Made by a program: the position numbers and the translations under genes. Positions 49,184-57,539 of a stretch of DNA of 64,000 bases are shown here, one piece after another (positions within the stretch are counted from its first letter, which is position 1; every line of letters starts with the position of its first letter). Origin of the DNA: Pseudomonadota bacterium (GTDB lineage Bacteria > Desulfobacterota > Binatia > Binatales > Binataceae); assembly GCA_021323945.1 (NCBI GenBank), contig JAJPKA010000018.1, positions 598,853 through 662,852 on the forward strand, written 5' to 3'. The notes beneath the pieces were generated by a model. The model was given only the letters and a program-made list of their open reading frames with translations. It was not told the origin of the DNA and ran no database searches.

Positions 49184-50671
49184 TTGCCTGTGACTATCGG
49201 TAGACGTCTTGTGTTGGTGCTGCTCCTGGCCATGACGCCCGTGGTGGCGGTCTACACATATTGGAGCGCACGATGGTCGAGCCGGAACTACATTGCTGAC
49301 TTGAAACGCGAAACCGCAGCTACCACCCGGGCCTTGGCACCCGTGTTGGCTACTTATCTGCAGCAAGAGCAGTGGGCAAAAGTGCGTGAAATACTCCAAC
49401 GATTGAGCGCCGACGAAACCGCAAGCGCGGTGCTGCACCGCGACGGCCAGCCCTGGTACTCGGTTCCGGAAGTCCCTGACAAACTGATCGTCAAAGCGAT
49501 GGATCGCGTTCGCCAGCAGCAGGATCTCGATTTCGAGGCAAGCGTCGCCGGTCGTTACTGGTTCTGCCGCATCGTTCCTTTGAATGGCAACGGCGTGATT
49601 GGATATCTGCTGGTGGCCCAAGATTGGAGCGACATCGGCGAGGACGTCCGCCAGCGGATGCTGCCTCCGGTTGGAGCTGCACTTTTGGTGACAGCGTTAA
49701 TCGCCGCTTTGATACCGATCTTTGTTAATCGTTATGTGTCCCGGCCGTTGGCGGAACTCTCGCGCCGCGTGCTCCGCTTCTCGGGCGCGGACCAATCGGG
49801 CAAAACCGTAGCCAACAACGAGGTCGAGCTGCTCAGTGAGGAGTTTCAAAGACTCGATCAGCGGCTGACGAAAGCCCACGCGGACCTGCTCGAGCGGCAC
49901 CGCTACGAGCTGGAACTCGACCGGCGACTTCAACGCTCCGACCGGCTGGCAACGATTGGAACCCTCGCCTCAGGACTGGCGCACGAGATCGGAACGCCAA
50001 TGGCCGTTATTAGAACGCGGACTGAACTGCTGCTTGAAAGCAACCTTGGTCACGAAAAAACTCGAGAAGGATTGGAAATCATCCTGCACCAGATCCAACG
50101 CATCTCGCGCATCGTGCAGATGCTTTTGGATTATGCCCGCAACCGCGAGCCTGTGCGCGCCAGGCACGACATCACGATGATCATCGAGCACGTGGTCAAG
50201 CTGGTTGAAACCGAAGCCAAGCGGCGTGGCGTAAGAGTTGAAGTGGAACACGATGGGACACCCCTCATGGTCGAATGCGATCCGGAACAGCTCCAGCAGG
50301 TGTTTATAAACCTCGCGGTCAATGCCTTTGACGCGATGGTGCCGAACCGGGGGACGCTTCGCGTCACCGCTGAAGTTGAACACCAAAGCAACCAGACTCG
50401 CTTTGCCAAGGTGACCTTCGAGGACAACGGGTCCGGCGTTCCGCCACAGTTTCAGGACCAGGTGTTCGACCCATTCTTCACGACCAAACCGCCGGGAAAA
50501 GGCACAGGAATGGGTCTGTCCGTCAGCCAGGCGATAATCCATGATCACAATGGCGATATCAATTTTGATAGCCAACCCGGCGTTACCCGCTTCTATGTGC
50601 GAATCCCAATGCTGCCCGATAGCGGAACCGCGCGGATTTACAAAGAGGCAATCGCGGAGCATTCAACTTGA
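49184..50671 (+). CDS. membrane sensor histidine kinase
   Basis: A 495-residue sensor kinase. A first membrane helix (about 8-27) and a second (about 163-181) flank a periplasmic domain of about 135 residues with no recognised ligand fold. A HAMP linker follows (about 182-235), then HisKA with the phospho-accepting His267 in GLAHEIGTPMAVI. The ATPase has QQVFINLAVNAFDAM (N box), FEDNGSGVP (G1) and TTKPPGKGTGMGLSVSQAII (F/G2). The start is TTG at 49184 or GTG at 49190. Its stop overlaps the regulator start, so the pair is certain. ZraS/AtoS-like kinases have this layout. Confidence 0.93.
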   Translation: MPVTIGRRLVLVLLLAMTPVVAVYTYWSARWSSRNYIADLKRETAATTRALAPVLATYLQQEQWAKVREILQRLSADETASAVLHRDGQPWYSVPEVPDKLIVKAMDRVRQQQDLDFEASVAGRYWFCRIVPLNGNGVIGYLLVAQDWSDIGEDVRQRMLPPVGAALLVTALIAALIPIFVNRYVSRPLAELSRRVLRFSGADQSGKTVANNEVELLSEEFQRLDQRLTKAHADLLERHRYELELDRRLQRSDRLATIGTLASGLAHEIGTPMAVIRTRTELLLESNLGHEKTREGLEIILHQIQRISRIVQMLLDYARNREPVRARHDITMIIEHVVKLVETEAKRRGVRVEVEHDGTPLMVECDPEQLQQVFINLAVNAFDAMVPNRGTLRVTAEVEHQSNQTRFAKVTFEDNGSGVPPQFQDQVFDPFFTTKPPGKGTGMGLSVSQAIIHDHNGDINFDSQPGVTRFYVRIPMLPDSGTARIYKEAIAEHST

Positions 50672-52062
50672 CTGAACGGCAAGCAACGATCCTGGTCGTC
50701 GATGACGACGCCGAAATGTGCAGCGCTGTCTGCGACGTCCTGAGGCAGTCTGGCTATCTCGCACTGAGTGCCCAGTCCGGCTCCGAGGCACTGGAGACCG
50801 TTCGTCGGGAGCGGCCCGACTTGCTCATCTCGGATCTGCGCATGACCGAAATGTCCGGCCATCAGCTGCAACAGGAGCTCCAAGCGATTGCGCCCGATCT
50901 CCCGGTGGTAATAATCACCGCGTTCGGCACTATCGAGAGTGCTGTCGAGTCGATGAAACTCGGCGCGCGTGACTTCATCACCAAGCCCTTCAGCAACAAA
51001 GAGTTACTCCTCGTGGTGTCTCGCGCGTTGGAAAATCGGCGCCTGCGGCAGGAAGTCAAGCAGCTGCGAGTCGAGCTGGCCCGCAGCTACGGTCTGCCAA
51101 ACATTATTGCGGCAGACCCGAAAATGGCAGCAGTTTTGGAGATGGCTGAACGTGTTGCTGACAGCCTCGCTACCGTCCTCATTACAGGCGAAAGTGGCAC
51201 TGGAAAAGACCTTCTGGCTCGCGCGATTCATTTCTCCAGCGCGCGGCGGGAGGGCCCCTTCATACCAATCAACTGTGCAGCAATTCCGGAAAACCTCATC
51301 GAAAGTGAACTGTTCGGTTATGCCCGGGGCGCCTTCACCGATGCGCGCCAGGCCAAGACCGGACTTTTTATTGCCGCGCGCGGTGGCACGTTGTTCCTCG
51401 ATGAAGTAGGTGAAATGCCGGTGCCGCTCCAGAGTAAACTCTTGCGTGCCATCGAAGACAAAAAGATCCGGCCTTTGGGAGCAACCGAAGAGATCCCCGT
51501 GGACGTCCGGATCCTAGCTGCCACCAATGCTAACCTAGACAAGGCTCTCGAAAGCGGCAAATTCCGCTCCGACCTTTATTACCGGCTGTCCACGGTCACC
51601 CTCGCCATTCCGCCGCTACGCGAACGACCGGCCGATATCCCTTTGCTCATCAAACACTTTCTGGCGCGCGCCAGCGCCGAAGCCGGTCGCGATGTGCCCG
51701 AAATCGAACCACAGGCAATGGCGCGACTGTTGCGCTACCCGTGGCCAGGCAATGCGCGCGAACTGCAAAACGCGATTCAACGCGGGGTAATATTGGCCCG
51801 CAATAATGTCCTTACTATTAACGAGTTGCCGCCGAAAGTGGCCGGGACCGGCTTTTCCGCCGCCCGGATGCTGAGCGAGGCAGTAGACAAGCGGTTAAGC
51901 CTCGATCAGCTCGAGCGCGATTACATCCGCGCGGTGGTCGAAGCAGTCAACGGAAACAAAACCGAAGCCGCCAGCATCTTGCGGATCGATCGCAAGACCC
52001 TCTATCGCAAACTGGAAGAAGCGTCTGAGACTGAGTCGAATGAATCCAGCGCTGAAAATTGA
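50668..52062 (+). CDS. NtrC-family sigma-54-dependent response regulator
   Basis: A 464-residue activator of sigma-54 RNA polymerase. The receiver domain has VDDD (11-14), phospho-acceptor Asp56 in LLISDLRM and Lys106 in ITKPF. The AAA+ domain has Walker A GESGTGKD (174-181), the sigma-54 contact loop ESELFGYARGAFTDA with GAFTDA in place of GAFTGA (221-226), and GGTLFLDEVGEM (Walker B). The C-terminal Fis-type HTH contains NGNKTEAASILRIDRKTLYRK. The TTG start overlaps the kinase stop (TTGA) with GGAG eight bases upstream. Likely targets include the efflux operon upstream, by proximity only. Confidence 0.93.
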   Translation: MTERQATILVVDDDAEMCSAVCDVLRQSGYLALSAQSGSEALETVRRERPDLLISDLRMTEMSGHQLQQELQAIAPDLPVVIITAFGTIESAVESMKLGARDFITKPFSNKELLLVVSRALENRRLRQEVKQLRVELARSYGLPNIIAADPKMAAVLEMAERVADSLATVLITGESGTGKDLLARAIHFSSARREGPFIPINCAAIPENLIESELFGYARGAFTDARQAKTGLFIAARGGTLFLDEVGEMPVPLQSKLLRAIEDKKIRPLGATEEIPVDVRILAATNANLDKALESGKFRSDLYYRLSTVTLAIPPLRERPADIPLLIKHFLARASAEAGRDVPEIEPQAMARLLRYPWPGNARELQNAIQRGVILARNNVLTINELPPKVAGTGFSAARMLSEAVDKRLSLDQLERDYIRAVVEAVNGNKTEAASILRIDRKTLYRKLEEASETESNESSAEN

Positions 52063-52097
52063 GCGGCCGACTCAAGGCGGCCACGCTAATCACGCGT

Positions 52098-53342
52098 TCA
52101 GCGGCGGTCCTCGTCCGATTCCATCATTGCCTGGCCGTTGATGCCGGACGGTCGCGGGCTCCCGTTATGCCGGGTAAAGCTCGGCACGTCGAGGGCGCTC
52201 TCGTCAATCAGCCCGAGACGACGAACCGGTTTGCTGGTACCGTTCGTCGCGACAGGTTGCCCTGTCGGTGCAGACGTGGCTGGCTCACCCTGAACTGATT
52301 CGGACGCGACTGACTGGATCTGCGTCTCTTTGGTCGGAGAAGGCATAGAAGCCGAAAACGTATGACGTGCAGCCCGCGGCTCTCGCCCGTATTCGCCGAA
52401 GCCAGTTGCGATGACCGTGACGCGGATCTCATTCGCCATCTGCTCGTCAATTACGGCGCCGAAAATAATATTGGCATCTTCGTGCGCCTCCTCCTGAATC
52501 AGGCTGGCGGCTTCGTTCACCTCATAGAGCGACATGTCAGGTCCACCGGTAACGTTGATCAGCAACCCGCGAGCGCCCCTGATCGACGTATCCTCCAGCA
52601 GTGGACTCGAGATGGCGCGCTGCGCCGCATCGGCCGCCCGATTTTCTCCCGAGGCACGAGCCGTACCCATCATAGCCATACCCATATCGGCCATAATCGA
52701 ACGGACGTCGGCGAAATCAAGATTGATTAGCCCATGAACGGTGACCAGTTCCGAGATCCCGCGAACCGCCTGCAGCAAGACGTCGTCGGCTTTCTGAAAA
52801 GCTTCTCTCAGGGTAGTGGTGCGGTTGGCAACTGATAAGAGACGATCGTTCGGAATTGTAATCAGTGTATCAACGGCTTCTTTTAACTCGCGCAGACCCT
52901 CTTCAGCCTGGTTCTGGCGCTTGCGGCCCTCGAACTGAAAGGGTTTGGTAACCACTGCGACGGTCAGAGCACCGCTCTCGCGCGCAAAACGGGCGATCAC
53001 TGGTGCTGAACCGGTACCAGTGCCGCCGCCCATTCCGGCTGTAACAAAGACCATTTCAGCGTCTGCCAGCAGCTGGCGCAAACGCTCCTCATCCTCGAGC
53101 GCTGCCTTACGGCCGATTTCAGGATTACCACCCGTTCCCCGTCCGCGGGTTAAGCTTTGACCGATCTGTAGCCGGCTCGGTGCAGTATTGTTGAAGAGCG
53201 CCTGCGCGTCGGTGTTTACGGAAACAAACTCCACATTGCGCAGACCAGAAGCGATCATGTGGTTGATCGCGTTACCACCGCAACCACCGGCGCCGATTAC
53301 TTTGATCCGGGCTCCTGGTTCGTTCTCAATGACGTCGACCAT
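52098..53342 (-). CDS. ftsZ: cell division protein FtsZ
   Basis: Tubulin-like GTPase that forms the division ring. The 414 residues have the usual globular GTPase: [14 protein letters not shown] (about 18-31), the tubulin signature [15 protein letters not shown] (about 103-117) and the synergy-loop region [19 protein letters not shown] variable Pro/Ser/Thr-rich linker and a C-terminal tail [11 protein letters not shown] follow, the latter matching the FtsA/SepF-binding peptide. The ATG has GGAGGTG upstream. Usual upstream partners ftsQ and ftsA are absent from the next 1.2 kb, so ftsZ here is detached from a division cluster. Confidence 0.97.
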   Translation of the reverse strand: MVDVIENEPGARIKVIGAGGCGGNAINHMIASGLRNVEFVSVNTDAQALFNNTAPSRLQIGQSLTRGRGTGGNPEIGRKAALEDEERLRQLLADAEMVFVTAGMGGGTGTGSAPVIARFARESGALTVAVVTKPFQFEGRKRQNQAEEGLRELKEAVDTLITIPNDRLLSVANRTTTLREAFQKADDVLLQAVRGISELVTVHGLINLDFADVRSIMADMGMAMMGTARASGENRAADAAQRAISSPLLEDTSIRGARGLLINVTGGPDMSLYEVNEAASLIQEEAHEDANIIFGAVIDEQMANEIRVTVIATGFGEYGREPRAARHTFSASMPSPTKETQIQSVASESVQGEPATSAPTGQPVATNGTSKPVRRLGLIDESALDVPSFTRHNGSPRPSGINGQAMMESDEDRR

Positions 53343-54440
53343 AGTTCACCTCCACGACCACTCATTCTTTAGTGGAGCGATGCTCGCTGATGGGCCCCAC
53401 AACCAGACAGTCGCCAAGACTATCCGGCCGGCACGCCGAGGCGAGCTCCTTGGCAGAGTCAGAAACAGCTGTTCTGAGCCGACGCCTAAAAACCCTGACG
53501 AGGATCAGCGTCGCCGAAGCTTAATTGATAGGCAGCGAAACAACCCAGCCGCCCAACTCCGCAACCACCATATGATTGTGACGCGAAACGGTCCAGAGTA
53601 GCCAGTGGGTCGTTCGTCAGCTTTTTCCACAAGTTATGCAACGACTTTTCCCCAAAACCGGACTCCGGTTGGTTAATCTCAGGCCATTGTGTCGACTGCG
53701 GAATCAGCAACAACCGCGCGAAGCTCTCCCCTTTCATCTCACCAAAAATCCGTCGGTCGACCGGCGGGTGTACTCATCCTCAATGCGAATGACTACTAAG
53801 TGAGTTAGACATGAGAAAACACAAGGCGATAAACTTTCCACTATAGAAAGACACACTCGGTTTCTTTAGAAGCTGCCGAGTATCAGTTGCTGATTTCGAT
53901 CGGGCAATGCCGAGCTTCAATTGTCCGAATGGCTGGTCCATTTTTTAGTGACTGCGCGAAAGCTCACAGGCGTCACGCCGCCGTCGAACAAAACTCCTGG
54001 TGCTCCGTTCTGCTCCGCCATTCCCGCCTCACAGCATCGATCGGAACGTGCTTTAATTACCAAAGGCCGCTGCCAACACACAGCACGCGCTACGCCCCGA
54101 CCAATCGAACGTTGCGATTTCACCTCACTTGCAAGTGGCCTCACCGTCGTGCCGGCCGTGAGGAACGGCCGAAGGTCAAGAGCCCCTCACCGCAACGTCG
54201 CCGAGGCATTCGCCTCCTCTAAATTGAGCCTGCCTGCGAAACTGCCCCGGCCCGCAAGCTTGCGCCCGTCCCGCCAAGCTCAATCGGCCCTGCGCGCAGT
54301 GATTGCTTTACAGGATCCCTGTGAGAACGGGCTACCTGCAGCCTCCGAGCCGGAGAGGCTTTTATACAAGGGGATGGCTACACTTGCGGCCAATACGCGA
54401 TCCTATAGTTTCTATCGCAGCATCTGACACACAATCAGTA
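53343..54440. other. 1.1 kb stretch without a convincing gene
   Basis: Frames at 53486-53737 (minus) and 53921-54427 (plus) are open but show biased Arg/Ser/Ala composition and no good ribosome site or family resemblance. The ftsZ promoter must lie in the left part. The stretch marks the boundary between housekeeping ftsZ and the chaperone island. Confidence 0.4.
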
Positions 54441-54446
54441 ACTCAG

Positions 54447-54463
54447 TGACTCAATTTGAATCA
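54447..54463. promoter_or_regulatory. near-perfect palindrome, candidate operator
   Basis: TGACTCAA-T-TTGAATCA, matching its own reverse complement at 7 of 8 positions per arm. It lies 46 bases upstream of a -35 box. Three further AGTCA/TGACT pentamers (54497-54501, 54510-54514, 54518-54522) surround that promoter. Confidence 0.45.
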
Positions 54464-54508
54464 TTTGCATAATTAGTGTCTTTTTATGGTACATAGAGTC
54501 ATTTAGTG

Positions 54509-54538
54509 TTGACTTGTAGTCATAGGCATTGGTATAGA
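54509..54538 (+). promoter_or_regulatory. sigma-70-type promoter for the unknown protein at 54631
   Basis: TTGACT (54509-54514), an 18-base spacer and TATAGA (54533-54538). The -10 overlaps an upstream ATG (54538), which supports the start at 54631 for the following gene. The -35 box itself contains one TGACT motif. Confidence 0.65.
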
Positions 54539-54630
54539 TGAAAGTAATTCATCGTAGCTTGTTTAAACCAATGACATTTGCAGGCCGAGCAGCATCGGGT
54601 CACACGGTATACGAGCAAGGGGGGAACCAG

Positions 54631-55179
54631 ATGCAAAATCAGCAATCAGTGTGTTCGACGGACGACTTACTCTCACAGACCGATATCATTTTGCCGTCGC
54701 AGTACTTCGGTTTGATGGGTAGTGCGGGCTTGTCAGGTGAACAGCGCCTGATGCTCGCGGTGCTGGTAGACGCCATTAACGTTTTGCAGAGCTGGAAAGG
54801 TGCAGGGGGTGCTCACAAGCGTCGCAATTATGCCGAGGCCGCGCGATGGGTAAATACCCCAGGAACTACCCATCCCTTTTCGTTCGACAGTGTTTGTGAT
54901 GCGTTGGGAATCGACTCCGAACTGCTGCGGTCCCGTCTCCGTGGACTGACGGTTCCGCCCGCCAGCCTGTCGAGTCGCACTCGTCTTGCCCGTCTCCGAC
55001 TGAAGGAATTGAGCCGAAGACAGCGCGTCACGGTGAACCGCTCCCGCCGGCGCGGCAATGTCCCCGGTAGGCGCCGTATAGTGGTGGAAGACCACGCGGC
55101 GAGCTCCTCCTGGAGGGTGCGCATCGAAGACGTTCAGGAGCGTACGATGCCGGTCTCGGTTTGGCCACCGATCTCGTAA
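54631..55179 (+). CDS. conserved-looking protein of unknown function
   Basis: The frame opens at 54538, but that ATG sits inside the -10 box. The ATG at 54631 has AAGGGGGG six bases upstream and gives 182 residues. Residues about 36-103 read as a compact helical domain (GEQRLMLAVLVDAINVLQ, RRNYAEAARWVN, HPFSFDSVCDALGIDSELLR). I associate this with an uncharacterised protein type seen in deltaproteobacteria-like genomes, from memory only. The C-terminal 70 residues are Arg-rich and may bind nucleic acid. A small HTH gene follows in the same direction, and together they precede the chaperone genes. Confidence 0.75.
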   Translation: MQNQQSVCSTDDLLSQTDIILPSQYFGLMGSAGLSGEQRLMLAVLVDAINVLQSWKGAGGAHKRRNYAEAARWVNTPGTTHPFSFDSVCDALGIDSELLRSRLRGLTVPPASLSSRTRLARLRLKELSRRQRVTVNRSRRRGNVPGRRRIVVEDHAASSSWRVRIEDVQERTMPVSVWPPIS

Positions 55180-55342
55180 CTCAGCGACAGACTTAATCAA
55201 CAGACCGCCAGCGGGATGTTAACAATAGGACAGCAGAATCTTGATTCGAGCTAAAGGAGAGTCTAGTTTGGTGTTCGGCATGCGAGGTCCGTCAGTTGAA
55301 GGGTTGCGCGTCCCGCTAACCAAAGGATAACTTGATCAGGCG

Positions 55343-55558
55343 ATGAAAAATGAGGCCAATGCAGCCGTTCGAGACGATATCATCACAGTGCGTGAGCTCG
55401 CCGATCTCCTACGGCTGCATCCTGCCTTGCGTGCGCACGCTTCGAATATCTATCGCCTCTTGCGGCAAGGCAAGCTTCCCGCTTTTAAAGTAGGCTCCGG
55501 TTGGGCTTTTAGTCGCGAGGCGGTCGGCCGGATGATCGAGCGCGAGCTCAGCCAGTAG
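55343..55558 (+). CDS. excisionase/MerR-type HTH DNA-binding protein
   Basis: A 71-residue protein consisting of one winged helix-turn-helix of the excisionase (HTH_17) type. ITVRELADLLRLHPA forms helices 1-2, SNIYRLLRQGKLPAFKVGSGW the recognition helix and wing, and AFSREAVGRMIERELS the C-terminal helix. Such proteins act as excisionases or small transcription factors. No integrase or phage gene lies nearby, so a regulatory role for this island is more likely. No strong ribosome site is seen. Confidence 0.85.
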   Translation: MKNEANAAVRDDIITVRELADLLRLHPALRAHASNIYRLLRQGKLPAFKVGSGWAFSREAVGRMIERELSQ

Positions 55559-56065
55559 ACCCTCCCGTTTTCAGCCCAACATCAGGCCCCCAGGGACCTT
55601 GTTAACGAGCACGATGTCTGGGGAATTTCTCTTTACTTGACTGCTACCAGTGGAGGTTGGCGCAGCGCCCTGTCTTAGCGCCAGCGTTTACGAGATGCTT
55701 TTGCTCTGAATAGGACCGTCGAAGCGGAAGACTTCCACGACCAGAGCGCCGATGAACCGATCAGCATCAGCAACCAATCATCGTTGAAAAAAGCCCTACG
55801 ATGCGGCGTGGCTGGAGATTCACTTAATGATTCATTACCAGTCTGCAGCACGTGCGCCACAAGCGTGAGGGTTCACTGGCAGTTTCAACTTTCCACCTAC
55901 TGCCTTAGGAGCAGTTCAAAACTCCACAAAGAACAGGAGTTTATCCGGCGCCGCCAGTGCGAGCTTTTCGCGATAATTCACCTGACTTCAGGCGATAGTC
56001 TGACTTCACTTCAGTTGAACAGTGATTAGATTGCTTGGTGGAAGAACTCCCTCAAAAAGGAGGTG
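55559..56065. other. intergenic region, no gene seen
   Basis: About 500 bases of mixed sequence after the HTH gene. No convincing frame, promoter pair or heat-shock (CIRCE or sigma-32) element is seen. AAAAAGGAGG at its right end is a strong ribosome site for the micro-ORF. Confidence 0.4.
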
Positions 56066-56071
56066 ATGGCT

Positions 56072-56230
56072 GTGCTGGCGATCGTCGAGAAGTGGCTCGC
56101 ATGGTTAGCCTCCTCGTGGAGCAAGTTGTTCTGTCAGAAGCGAATGCCTCCGGCAGAACTTCTTCCCGCAAGGGGTGGTTCTTCCGGAGCTAGCCTGCCG
56201 TGGTCGAATAGGCGGCTGGATCGCGCCTAG
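56072..56230 (+). CDS. possible Trp-rich amphipathic micropeptide
   Basis: A short frame of 52 residues. AGGAGG (56058-56063) lies eight bases before GTG 56072; an in-frame ATG at 56066 is too close to that site. Residues about 1-20 form an amphipathic helix (VLAIVEKWLAWLASSWSKLF) with three Trp, followed by a basic Cys-containing turn and a Pro/Gly/Ser-rich tail. It could be a membrane-associated small protein, a leader peptide or chance. The strong ribosome site and position ahead of the Hsp20 genes favour translation. Confidence 0.4.
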   Translation: MLAIVEKWLAWLASSWSKLFCQKRMPPAELLPARGGSSGASLPWSNRRLDRA

Positions 56231-56541
56231 CGCGGTCTGGTCCAGGTTTCGCCGAGGACTGGCGTCTGTTTTCGCCAGTTTGAGGCGATACCGGCGCCCA
56301 CGAGGATAGGCGGCGACTAAGCCGTTCGGCCGGCGGCTCGTCAGTTCGGAGGTAAGCCGGCGGGTCGAAAGGTGGTGTGCAAAGGGATGCGCGTTTTATG
56401 CGCGACATCCCGCCCCGCCTGACGGCAGGCGGGCCGAATACCGCTCTGTTCGGGCGCCGAGCCCGGACGGCTCTTTTCGCTGATACCGAGTCGGTCGCTG
56501 TTTTCCAATCAGAATCACATCTCTTAGGGAGGGCTCAAACG
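56231..56541. other. leader region of the Hsp20 gene cluster
   Basis: About 310 bases. It contains a perfect 8-bp hairpin with a 4-base loop (CCCGCCTG-ACGG-CAGGCGGG, 56414-56433) and further GC-rich self-complementary sequence to about 56475. GAGCCC near 56460 is complementary to GGGCTC at 56531-56536, which abuts the AGGGAGG ribosome site. A temperature-sensitive leader is therefore conceivable. No CIRCE repeat or clear sigma-32 boxes are seen. Confidence 0.4.
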
Positions 56542-57000
56542 ATGGCGAATTGGGATCCTTGGCGGGAGATCGATGAGCTACGTCGTGAGATCGATCGGGC
56601 CTTCGAAGACTTTGGTCTTCAGATGGAGCCGCGCTTTCGGGCGGCGTTTCTTCCGGGGCGTATGGCGCGCGGTTACCCCCTGGTTAACCTGCAGGAAGAC
56701 CGCGAGCATCTGTACGTTGAAGCGATGGTTCCAGGAGTCGATCCGAATGCTCTTAAGTTAACTGTTGTTCATAATTCGTTAACGATTTCCGGCGAAAAGA
56801 AGGGACCACCCTCCGAGGTAAAGGCGGAATCATTCCATCGTGAAGAGCGTGCCGCCGGGAAATTTGTTCGCAGTATCACTTTACCCGTGGAGATCGACGA
56901 CCAGAACGTAAAAGCTGAGTTCAAAAATGGCCTGTTGCTCGTGACTTTGCCGAAAGCCGAGAAGGCCAAGCCGAAGCAGATCAATGTCCAGGTCTCGTAA
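56542..57000 (+). CDS. small heat shock protein Hsp20 (first of three)
   Basis: ATP-independent holdase chaperone. The frame is open from 56377, but the ATG at 56542 (GGGAGG upstream) gives 152 residues starting MANWDPWREIDELRREID, the usual bacterial Hsp20 N-terminus. The alpha-crystallin domain spans about 45-145 (PLVNLQEDREHLYVEAMVPG, the FHREERAAGKFVRSITLP core, and NGLLLVTLPKAEKAKPK with the A-x-x-x-n-GvL-type motif). It is followed after 52 bases by the second Hsp20 gene. Confidence 0.95.
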   Translation: MANWDPWREIDELRREIDRAFEDFGLQMEPRFRAAFLPGRMARGYPLVNLQEDREHLYVEAMVPGVDPNALKLTVVHNSLTISGEKKGPPSEVKAESFHREERAAGKFVRSITLPVEIDDQNVKAEFKNGLLLVTLPKAEKAKPKQINVQVS

Positions 57001-57052
57001 AAACCCTCTACCAATCAAAACCGGTGAGCTTTGATAGCAGGAGGCAATCGCC

Positions 57053-57454
57053 ATGGCGGAGAAAACTGCACCGATAGCGACGGAACCACAGCGCGGCGGC
57101 CGAAGCCGCGAAATTACCCGCGCCAGGGAGCGTCACCTACGGCCCCCTGTCGATATTTATGAGACCTCGGAAGGCCTGGTCCTGGTGGCAGATCTTCCGG
57201 GAGTCACAAAAGAGACACTCCGAGTCGACGTTGATGGCGATCTTCTGACCATCAGTGGCAAGGCAGGTCACATCGCTCCGGGTGATGCGATTTATCGCGA
57301 GTATGAGCTTGCCAACTTCTATCGCCAGTTCGAACTGGGCGATGAAGTCGACCGCGACAAGATCACTGCCGAACTGAAGCAGGGGGTACTGACCCTAAAA
57401 TTGCCCAAGGCCGAAAGGGTTAAACCAAAACAGATTGAGGTCAAGGTCGGCTAA
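57053..57454 (+). CDS. small heat shock protein Hsp20 (second of three)
   Basis: A 133-residue holdase with a short charged N-terminus (about 35 residues) instead of the WDPW-type arm. The alpha-crystallin domain covers about 35-130: PVDIYETSEGLVLVADLPGV, LLTISGKAGH, YREYELANFYRQFELGDEVD and QGVLTLKLPKAERVKPK. The ATG has AGGAGG eight bases upstream. The different N-terminal arm suggests it may co-assemble with its neighbours rather than duplicate them. Confidence 0.95.
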   Translation: MAEKTAPIATEPQRGGRSREITRARERHLRPPVDIYETSEGLVLVADLPGVTKETLRVDVDGDLLTISGKAGHIAPGDAIYREYELANFYRQFELGDEVDRDKITAELKQGVLTLKLPKAERVKPKQIEVKVG

Positions 57455-57539
57455 CCGCGAGCGAGCACGGCGACGCCAGAATTAGTCGGTCGTCGGCGAT
57501 GGCTCGCTTGCCTGGCCGTTTTGCGATGGGAGGACGACC

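Noticed and set aside
53921-54427. 168-codon plus-strand frame between ftsZ and the chaperone island
   Set aside because: Ser/Arg/Ala-rich, starts without a ribosome site, no family resemblance, and another frame is equally open over the same bases.
56231-56541. CIRCE element or sigma-32 promoter for the Hsp20 genes
   Set aside because: No TTAGCACTC-N9-GAGTGCTAA repeat and no CTTGAA/CCCCAT pair could be found.
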